A stretch of 12,154 bases of DNA from Candidatus Pelagibacter sp. (lineage in GTDB: Bacteria > Pseudomonadota > Alphaproteobacteria > Pelagibacterales > Pelagibacteraceae), in the NCBI GenBank assembly GCA_028408795.1, contig JAOOLP010000016.1, forward strand, positions 1-12,154. The letters run 5' to 3'. The notes under the pieces are model-generated. The model was given only the letters and a program-made list of their open reading frames with translations. It was not told the DNA's origin and did not search any database. Every line of letters begins with the position of its first letter. Position 1 is the stretch's first letter. A program made the position numbers and the translations under genes. This document shows positions 7,184 to 12,154 of this stretch, piece by piece.

Positions 7184-9009
7184 GAAGCTTTTGCTTTAGC
7201 TCTTGATAGTCTTTTTCTCTCATGAGGATCTAAAATTAATTTTCTTAACCTACATGATTTTGGTGTAATTTCTAAAGCTTCATCTGTGTTTAACAAACTA
7301 AGTTGTTCAGCAATAGCCATCTTTCTGACTGGAGTTAATACTACATTTTCGTCTGTGTTTTGTGTTCTCATATTTGTTAATTTTTTTCCTTTTAAAACGT
7401 TTATTTCAAGATCACCAGACTTAGATGAAATACCTACAATCATACCCTCATAAACTGGGTCATTATGAGTTACAAGCATCTCACCTCTAGCTTGCAAGTT
7501 AAATATTGCAAATGCAACTGCTTTTCCATTTTCCATAGATATAAGTGCGCCGTTTCGTCTTCCTTCCATATCTCCAGTGTAATCCCCATACGAATGAAAA
7601 GTTCTATTTATAACCCCAGTTCCTTTAGTTAAAGTTAAAAACATACTTGTATAACCCATTAAACCTCTAGTTGGAGCATGAAAAATTAATCGCTTCTTAT
7701 TTTTACCTGTATCTTTTAAATCAATGAGTTTCCCTTTCCTTCTATTCATTGAGTCAATAATTTTTGATGAATACTCTTCATCTAAATCCATTGTAACTTC
7801 TTCGATTGGTTCTTGCTTTTTACCGTTTTCACCTTTCTTAATTAAAACTTTAGGAGGACTAACAGTCATTTCGAATCCTTCTCTTCGCATTTGTGTTAAA
7901 AGAATTTCTAACATTAACTCTCCTCGTCCGCTTATTATAAAGGAGTCTTTATTTTCATTTTCTTCAAAAGTTATTCCAACGTTATTTTCAGCTTCTAAAA
8001 TTAAACGCTCACGTATCTGAGTGCTAGTTAATTTTTTCCCTTCGGTTCCAGCTAAAGGAGAGCTATTAACTGTAATTGTAATTGACATTGTCGGAGGATC
8101 GATAGGAGTAGCGTTTATTGGTTTATTTAATTCTAAATCACAAATCGTATCTGCAACATTGGCTTTTTCTAAACCTGCAATTATTACTATGTCTCCTGCT
8201 TCACCTGTTTGAATTGGAACTTTTTTTGTTCCTTCATATCTAAATATTTTTGTTAACCTTCCTTCATCAACTTTTTCGCCATTAAGATTTATTGCTTTAA
8301 TTTGTTGATTAGCCTTCGCAGTTCCTTGAGCTATCTTACCAACTAAACTTCTTCCTAAAAAACTATCAGCGTAGAGCAAGGTAGAAAGCATGGCAAAAGG
8401 CTTTGTTTTATCCAAACTAGTTGGTTTTACATGTTTCATAATTAAATCTAATAATGGCGATAAATTTTCTCTAGGACCGTCAATATCTTTCGTAGCCCAT
8501 CCTGATCTACCACTTGCGTATAAAACTGGAAAATCTAATTGTTCTTCATTAGCATCTAAACTAACAAATAGATCGAAAGTTTCATCTAAAACTTCATTTG
8601 CTCTTTGGTCAACTTTATCTAATTTATTAATAACCACTATAGGCTTTAAACCCTGCTTCAATGCTTTAGCTAACACAAATTTAGTTTGAGGCATTACTCC
8701 TTCAACGGAATCGATTAATAATAACGCACCATCTGCCATATGCAATACTCTTTCTACTTCAGCAGCAAAATCTCTATGGCCCGGGGTATCGATAATATTT
8801 ATTCTTGAACTTTCCCAATTAATTGAAGTTGGTTTTGCTAATATTGTAATTCCTCTCTCTTTTTCTAACTCACCTGAGTCCATTACACGTTCTTCAACAT
8901 TCTCATTTTCTCTGAATGAACCACTTTGTTTCATTAAACTATCAATTAAAGTAGTTTTGCCGTGATCAACATGAGCGATTATTGTGATATTTCTAATTTC
9001 TTTTGTCAT
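7180..9009 (-). CDS. typA: Ribosome-associated GTPase TypA/BipA
   Basis: This 609-residue translational GTPase binds the 70S ribosome; in other bacteria it assists large-subunit assembly and growth in cold or stress. G motifs: His-Val-Asp-His-Gly-Lys-Thr-Thr at 13-20 (G1), Arg-Gly-Ile-Thr-Ile at 52-56 (G2), Asp-Thr-Pro-Gly-His at 74-78 (G3), Asn-Lys-Leu-Asp at 128-131 (G4). EF-Tu domain 2-like, EF-G III/V-like and the BipA-specific C-terminal region follow; length is normal. The ATG at 9009 is fixed by the conserved N-terminus (Arg-Asn-Ile-Thr-Ile-Ile-Ala-His). It begins only two bases after the CCA end of the initiator tRNA, so there is no Shine-Dalgarno outside the tRNA. The last four bases overlap the convergent transaldolase gene. 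Confidence 0.97.
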   Translation of the reverse strand: MTKEIRNITIIAHVDHGKTTLIDSLMKQSGSFRENENVEERVMDSGELEKERGITILAKPTSINWESSRINIIDTPGHRDFAAEVERVLHMADGALLLIDSVEGVMPQTKFVLAKALKQGLKPIVVINKLDKVDQRANEVLDETFDLFVSLDANEEQLDFPVLYASGRSGWATKDIDGPRENLSPLLDLIMKHVKPTSLDKTKPFAMLSTLLYADSFLGRSLVGKIAQGTAKANQQIKAINLNGEKVDEGRLTKIFRYEGTKKVPIQTGEAGDIVIIAGLEKANVADTICDLELNKPINATPIDPPTMSITITVNSSPLAGTEGKKLTSTQIRERLILEAENNVGITFEENENKDSFIISGRGELMLEILLTQMRREGFEMTVSPPKVLIKKGENGKKQEPIEEVTMDLDEEYSSKIIDSMNRRKGKLIDLKDTGKNKKRLIFHAPTRGLMGYTSMFLTLTKGTGVINRTFHSYGDYTGDMEGRRNGALISMENGKAVAFAIFNLQARGEMLVTHNDPVYEGMIVGISSKSGDLEINVLKGKKLTNMRTQNTDENVVLTPVRKMAIAEQLSLLNTDEALEITPKSCRLRKLILDPHERKRLSRAKAKAS

Positions 9010-9011
9010 TT

Positions 9012-9088
<77 letters not shown>

Positions 9089-9093
9089 TTGAG

Positions 9094-9297
9094 TTATAAT
9101 TTTTTAATATTTATAGCTTGGAGTTTATTTTTTTCTTCTTTAATGTCGTATTTTATTTTTTGCTCTTCTTTTAATACTCTAAGCTTTGAATTTTCTAATT
9201 CAGAAACATGTAAAAAAATATCTTTGTTTGTTTCATCATCAGTTATAAATCCATATCCTTTTTTTGAATTAAACCATTTTACTTTACCAGACGGCAT
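9094..9297 (-). CDS. cspA: Cold-shock domain protein (CspA family)
   Basis: This 67-residue single cold-shock domain binds single-stranded RNA/DNA as an RNA chaperone. Seen: Gly-Lys-Val-Lys-Trp-Phe-Asn at 4-10, RNP1 Lys-Gly-Tyr-Gly-Phe-Ile at 13-18 and RNP2 Ile-Phe-Leu-His at 27-30. I chose the ATG at 9297, not the in-frame ATG at 9312: AGAGGA at 9309-9304 lies six bases before 9297 and overlaps the longer start, and family members begin at about this point. The C-terminal half is unusually lysine-rich for the family, although the fold motifs are intact. It follows rpsU by 23 bases and precedes the initiator tRNA by 5. Cold induction cannot be judged from the sequence. Confidence 0.93.
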   Translation of the reverse strand: MPSGKVKWFNSKKGYGFITDDETNKDIFLHVSELENSKLRVLKEEQKIKYDIKEEKNKLQAINIKKL

Positions 9298-9320
9298 TGT
9301 TGTTCCTCTCATCTTTAATA

Positions 9321-9515
9321 TTAGTACCTATTTTTTAATTTTTGGAGTTTTTTTATTCTTTTAATATTTTCTGTTTGAACTCTTTTTTTTCTTTCTGACG
9401 GTTTTTCATAAACACTTTTCATTTTCATTACTTTAAAAAAACCTTCTTTTTGGAGTTTTCTTTTTAAAACTCTTATAGCTTGTTCTACATTGTTATCTTT
9501 AACGTCTATTTTAAT
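9321..9515 (-). CDS. rpsU: 30S ribosomal protein S21, AUU start codon
   Basis: The 64-residue basic S21 of the small subunit helps mRNA binding and initiation. The family pattern is clear: Val-Lys-Asp-Asn-Asn-Val-Glu-Gln-Ala near 5-13, Leu-Lys-Arg-Lys-Leu-Gln at 17-22, Tyr-Glu-Lys-Pro-Ser at 36-40, and a Lys/Arg-rich C-terminal helix. The frame has no ATG, GTG or TTG between the upstream in-frame stop (TAA, 4 codons before) and residue 30. Aligned with alphaproteobacterial S21, residue 1 falls on ATT at 9515-9513. A perfect AGGAGG sits five bases before it, so AUU is the most likely start; ATA two codons later is the only nearby alternative. It lies between DUF1013 (50-base gap) and cspA. The coding frame is intact to the TAA at 9323-9321. 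A sequencing error changing ATG to ATT cannot be excluded. Confidence 0.88.
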   Translation of the reverse strand: MKIDVKDNNVEQAIRVLKRKLQKEGFFKVMKMKSVYEKPSERKKRVQTENIKRIKKLQKLKNRY

Positions 9516-9520
9516 AAAAA

Positions 9521-9526
9521 CCTCCT
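9521..9526 (-). promoter_or_regulatory. Strong Shine-Dalgarno of rpsU
   Basis: AGGAGG, a full match to the anti-Shine-Dalgarno core, lies five bases upstream of the ATT at 9515. It is the best ribosome-binding site in a window where most genes have none, and it fixes the S21 start at ATT rather than at an internal ATG 29 codons later. Confidence 0.85.
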
Positions 9527-9565
9527 GTTAATTTTTAGTTTGTTATCACTTGCTACATTAATTGT

Positions 9566-10150
9566 CTATACTGAAGCAGCTTGGGCTTTCTTTTCCTCTC
9601 TTATTTTAGCTTTTCTCTCTCTTTCGATTCTCCTTTTCGCTTTTTCCAGACTTTTTTGAAAAGCATCCTGAGTACAAAGAGCTAAAATTACTGGATCTCT
9701 TGGTTTAAGATTAGAGAAATTCCAATAACTTCTTTTTCTTATTAGAGAAACAGTTCCTTTAGTGCTTCCAACTAGTTTAGAAATTTGTCCATCAGTAAGT
9801 TCCGAAGCATTTTTGCATAACCACAAGATAGCATCAGGTCTATCTTGTCTTTTGGACAGTGGAGTGTATTTTGGTTTTTTTCTTTCTTTAACTTCAACTT
9901 CATCGACTTTCTTTAATAAATTTAATTTTTTTTCAGGATTAGTAGAACAAGTTTCTATTTCTTCTCTGGATAGCTGACCAGCTAGTATCGGGTTATAAGC
10001 TTTAATTCCTTTCGCAACATCTCCATCAGCTATGCCTTTAACCTCCAGCTCATGTAAATTACAAAATTCTGCTATTTGTTTAAATGTTAAAGTGGTATTT
10101 TCTACTAACCAAACAGCTGTTGCTTTTGGCATGAAGGGTGCTTTAGACAT
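9566..10150 (-). CDS. trcR: DUF1013 family protein (cell cycle transcriptional regulator TrcR)
   Basis: This 194-residue cytoplasmic protein belongs to DUF1013, a family I know only from alphaproteobacteria and annotated after Caulobacter TrcR as a cell-cycle transcriptional regulator. It begins MSKAPFMPKATAVWL, the conserved N-terminus. Two helix-turn-helix-like stretches are visible: about 21-42, and 118-140 (Leu-Thr-Asp-Gly-Gln-Ile-Ser-Lys-Leu-Val-Gly then Gly-Thr-Val), followed by the conserved Arg-x-x-Tyr-Trp-Asn at 139-144. The last 30 residues form a highly charged helix. A basic linker (about 80-105) joins the two halves. It starts 2 bases after the rpmE stop, so it is in the rpmE operon. 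Family call is firm; the regulatory role is transferred from other species. Confidence 0.88.
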   Translation of the reverse strand: MSKAPFMPKATAVWLVENTTLTFKQIAEFCNLHELEVKGIADGDVAKGIKAYNPILAGQLSREEIETCSTNPEKKLNLLKKVDEVEVKERKKPKYTPLSKRQDRPDAILWLCKNASELTDGQISKLVGSTKGTVSLIRKRSYWNFSNLKPRDPVILALCTQDAFQKSLEKAKRRIERERKAKIREEKKAQAASV

Positions 10151-10152
10151 AT

Positions 10153-10377
10153 TTATTTTTTTGATCTCAAGTTGCTAAATTTTTTATTATACTTACTCAC
10201 TCTCCCTTTATCGAGAATTTTCTGTGCTCCGCCAGTCCATGCAAAATGTGATTTAGGATCGATGTCTAATTTCAACACATCGTTTTCTTTACCCCAGGTA
10301 GACTTAGTTTCAAATTCACTACCGTCAGTCATTACGACTTTAATCTTGTGATAATCCGGGTGTATCTTTTTTTTCAT
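10153..10377 (-). CDS. rpmE: 50S ribosomal protein L31, zinc-free form
   Basis: This 74-residue large-subunit protein at the subunit interface has the signature His-Pro-Asp-Tyr-His at 6-10, Val-Met-Thr-Asp-Gly-Ser at 15-20, Ser-Thr-Trp-Gly-Lys-Glu at 26-31, Asp-x-Ser-His... His44-x-x-Trp-Thr-Gly-Gly near 40-50, and Gly-Arg-Val-x-Lys-Tyr-Asn-Lys-Lys-Phe at 58-67. There are no cysteines, so it is the C-minus type that does not bind zinc. It sits between suhB (28-base gap) and DUF1013 (2-base gap). No Shine-Dalgarno precedes the ATG at 10377. Confidence 0.95.
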   Translation of the reverse strand: MKKKIHPDYHKIKVVMTDGSEFETKSTWGKENDVLKLDIDPKSHFAWTGGAQKILDKGRVSKYNKKFSNLRSKK

Positions 10378-10405
10378 GTTGCGAGTTTTATATTAATAAA
10401 TGTTT

Positions 10406-11206
10406 TTACTCAATATTTTTTTTTATAATTAAGTCTCTTAATTCATTATGAATATTTGAATTTGAGGCTAAAATGTTCCTTTTTAAAGGTGCTTTATCAT
10501 CTGGTTCAAAAAAATCTACAAAACCTCCTGCTTCTTTCAAAATTATAGTACCAGCAGCTATATCCCAATAATTAATTTCTCTTTGCCAATAACCATCAAA
10601 TCTTCCACATGCCACATATGATATGTCTAAAGCTGCACTTCCAAATCTTCTAATATGTGGAACAATTTTAGAAATTTTTTCAAATTCTGAATAAATTTGT
10701 TTTTTAATTTTACTTGAATATTTTGGACCTCCAGTGACTAACAAAGCATCTTTAATAATTTTTTTTTTTGAAACTCTTATTCTAGAATTATTTAAATATG
10801 CCCCATTACCTTTTTCAGCACAGAAAAACTCATTTTTAATTGGGTCAAATACTACTCCACATTTGATTTCTCCATTTTCTTCATAACCAACAGAAATTGC
10901 AAATTGAGGAACACCGTTCAAAAAATTTACTGTGCCGTCTATCGGATCAATAATCCATCTATTTGTGGTATTAGATTTATTTATTATTCCCGACTCCTCT
11001 GTGATTATTCCATAATCAGGATGAGCTTTTTGTAGTTCTTCTATGATTATTTTTTCAGTTCTTTTATCAGATGATGTAACAAAATCACCTGGCCCCTTGG
11101 TAGAAACTTGTAAATTTTCAATTTCTCCAAAGTCTCTAATTAAAGATCTGGAAGCCTTCATACAAGCTTTTGTAATTATATTAATTTGGGGAGAGTTTAA
11201 TCTCAT
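10406..11206 (-). CDS. suhB: Inositol monophosphatase family protein (SuhB)
   Basis: This 266-residue Mg2+-dependent phosphatase of the IMPase/FBPase superfamily is the same length as E. coli SuhB. Metal-site motifs are complete: Asp-Phe-Val-Thr-x-x-Asp at 41-47, Glu-Glu at 70-71, Trp-Ile-Ile-Asp-Pro-Ile-Asp-Gly-Thr at 84-92 (D87, D90), and Trp-Asp-Ile-Ala-Ala-Gly at 214-219 (D215). In E. coli, SuhB also joins the NusA/B/E/G complex for rRNA antitermination, which would suit this translation-rich operon, but that role is only inferred here. It is coupled to efp by a one-base TAATG overlap. Inositol phosphate or another sugar phosphate could be the substrate. Confidence 0.93.
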   Translation of the reverse strand: MRLNSPQINIITKACMKASRSLIRDFGEIENLQVSTKGPGDFVTSSDKRTEKIIIEELQKAHPDYGIITEESGIINKSNTTNRWIIDPIDGTVNFLNGVPQFAISVGYEENGEIKCGVVFDPIKNEFFCAEKGNGAYLNNSRIRVSKKKIIKDALLVTGGPKYSSKIKKQIYSEFEKISKIVPHIRRFGSAALDISYVACGRFDGYWQREINYWDIAAGTIILKEAGGFVDFFEPDDKAPLKRNILASNSNIHNELRDLIIKKNIE

Positions 11207-11769
11207 TAATTTACTCTCTTCACATATTCTAACGTTCGAGTATCTAAAATAATTTTTTCTCCACTTTCAATAAACGGAGGTACATCAATTTTTATTCCAC
11301 AATCTAATAAAGCAGGTTTATAAGATGAAGAAGCAGTTTGATTTTTAATAGCTGCATCAGTACTTTCAACAATACATTCAATATTATTTGGCAACTCTAA
11401 AGAAATGGCTCTATCCTCCATGAAAGAAATGGTAACTTCTAAGTTTTCTTTAAGTAATTTATATTTTTCCCCGGTTATTGATTTGGGAATCTCGATCTGT
11501 TCGTAGTTATCGTTATCCATAAAATGGCAATTTTCACCATCCAAATATAAAAAATTAAATTTTTTCTCTTCTACTTCAGCTTTTTCAACTGTCTCATTTG
11601 ATCTAAACCTTTCATTTAATTTAGTGCCTTTAATAACACTCTTCAATTCTACTTGATTGAAAGCTCCCCCTTTGCCTGGTTTAACATGCTGAGTTTTAAG
11701 TACATTCCAATAATCGTTTTTATGTTCAATTATCATTCCCGGCTTTATTTCTATAGCAGTAATTTTCAT
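11206..11769 (-). CDS. efp: Translation elongation factor P
   Basis: EF-P binds between the P and E sites and relieves stalling at consecutive prolines. At 187 residues it has the three-domain length: KOW-like N-domain (about 1-63), middle OB domain (about 67-125) and C-terminal OB domain (about 129-187). The modification loop reads His-Val-Lys-Pro-Gly-Lys-Gly-Gly-Ala-Phe at 28-37, with K33 at the place of the modified E. coli K34, suggesting lysine-type modification; no modification enzyme is in the window. The C-terminal Ile-Asp-Val-Pro-Pro-Phe-Ile and Asp-Thr-Arg...Tyr signature is intact. Its ATG overlaps the thiE stop by four bases (ATGA) and its stop overlaps suhB. Confidence 0.97.
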   Translation of the reverse strand: MKITAIEIKPGMIIEHKNDYWNVLKTQHVKPGKGGAFNQVELKSVIKGTKLNERFRSNETVEKAEVEEKKFNFLYLDGENCHFMDNDNYEQIEIPKSITGEKYKLLKENLEVTISFMEDRAISLELPNNIECIVESTDAAIKNQTASSSYKPALLDCGIKIDVPPFIESGEKIILDTRTLEYVKRVN

Positions 11770-12154
11770 TTAAATTTTTTTATAGCATCCTCTGGTTTTA
11801 ATTTTGGGTTATCCCAAATATAACTTGATATTGCAATATATTTAGCCCCAGATTTTATAAATTTTTTATAATTTAAATTATTAATTCCACCAATTGCGAT
11901 AATTGGTTTTTTTATATTCCTTTTAGCCCATTTTAAAATATTTATATTCGCTTTTTTAGCATTAGGTTTAAGTTTGGACTTATTAAAAGAACCAAATGCT
12001 AAATAATCGGCTTTACTTTTAATAGCAATTTTAGCTAATGATTTTGAATTATGACAAGTTACACCAACAATTTTCTTTTTTAAGTACTTTTTTGAATTAA
12101 TAATCGAACCGTCATTTTGACCCAAATGACATCCATCAGCTTTAATAATTTTTG
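11766..12154 (-). CDS. thiE: Thiamine-phosphate synthase, 5' end cut by the window
   Basis: The C-terminal 129 residues of a TIM-barrel ThiE are present; the frame stays open to the right edge, so the TTG at 12125 is not the start. ThiE joins hydroxymethylpyrimidine diphosphate and thiazole phosphate to make thiamine phosphate. Seen: Ala-Asp-Gly-Cys-His-Leu-Gly-Gln-Asn-Asp just inside the edge, Val-Gly-Val-Thr-Cys-His, Ala-Asp-Tyr-Leu-Ala-Phe-Gly, Ile-Ala-Ile-Gly-Gly-Ile and Gly-Ala-Lys-Tyr-Ile-Ala-Ile-Ser-Ser in family order. The loop after Ala-Phe-Gly usually contains Pro-Thr-x-Thr-Lys; here it is Ser-Phe-Asn-Lys-Ser-Lys-Leu-Lys, a divergent version at a substrate-contacting site. It is the first visible gene of the minus-strand operon and is coupled to efp. 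Confidence 0.87.
   Translation of the reverse strand, partial: KIIKADGCHLGQNDGSIINSKKYLKKKIVGVTCHNSKSLAKIAIKSKADYLAFGSFNKSKLKPNAKKANINILKWAKRNIKKPIIAIGGINNLNYKKFIKSGAKYIAISSYIWDNPKLKPEDAIKKFK

Noticed and set aside
7724..8689. Three open frames on the plus strand opposite typA (7724-8020, 8021-8212, 8390-8689)
   Set aside because: They lie wholly antisense to a full-length conserved GTPase, resemble no family, and reflect codon usage of typA on the other strand.
9298..9312. Longer cspA start at the ATG at 9312
   Set aside because: The five extra residues overlap the AGAGGA ribosome-binding site of the ATG at 9297, and family members start at the later position.
9354..9365. Possible frameshift near the C-terminus of rpsU
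   Set aside because: A recount of the four-T run at 9359-9362 shows the frame is intact to the TAA at 9323-9321, giving a normal 64-residue protein.
9530..9575. Promoter for rpsU in the 50-base gap after DUF1013
   Set aside because: A TAGACA-like box is present on the minus strand, but no acceptable -10 hexamer lies at the right spacing.
12123..12125. TTG at 12125 as the start of a 119-residue protein
   Set aside because: The conserved ThiE sequence continues in frame upstream to the window edge, so the gene is simply cut.

Overview
The window looks like chromosome from a SAR11 / Pelagibacter-type marine alphaproteobacterium. The reasons are very low GC, almost no intergenic space, many overlapping start/stop codons, alphaproteobacterial forms of the 5S rRNA, L36, L31, S21 and initiator tRNA, and the alphaproteobacteria-specific DUF1013 protein. 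No reads or databases were consulted, so the lineage is inferred from gene content and style.

Layout. (A) 1-3193, minus strand: two very AT-rich membrane-protein genes for cell-surface polysaccharide, an O-antigen ligase/polymerase-like protein followed by a DUF6311 protein that runs off the left edge. (B) 3194-3293: a 100-base divergent gap that must hold the 5S promoter. (C) 3294-7183, plus strand: a lone 5S rRNA, rpmJ (L36), a 36-residue cytochrome aa3 oxidase subunit IV-like protein, the three transhydrogenase genes pntAA-pntAB-pntB and a short-form transaldolase, with gaps of 17 bases or less. (D) 7180-12154, minus strand: thiE (5' end outside the window), efp, suhB, rpmE (L31), DUF1013/TrcR, rpsU (S21), cspA, initiator tRNA-Met and typA. 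Blocks C and D converge and share their stop codons.

How the genes work together. Block C joins a piece of ribosome (5S, L36) to energy and NADPH supply (transhydrogenase, a pentose-phosphate enzyme). Block D is mostly translation: EF-P, L31, S21, a cold-shock RNA chaperone, initiator tRNA, the ribosome-associated GTPase TypA/BipA, and SuhB, which in E. coli also acts in rRNA antitermination. Block A looks like the edge of a surface-polysaccharide island. As I recall, a major SAR11 hypervariable region lies between the 23S and the detached 5S gene, and this layout fits that.

Most notable: rpsU has no ATG, GTG or TTG start. Its conserved N-terminus begins at ATT, five bases after a perfect AGGAGG. 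The initiator tRNA in the same gene cluster has A29:U41 in place of the first of the three classical G:C pairs. Two protein genes (typA after the tRNA, rpmJ after 5S) start 2 and 9-10 bases after a structural RNA, leaving no ordinary leader. I see no mobile element, CRISPR array, phage gene or clearly new multi-gene system.
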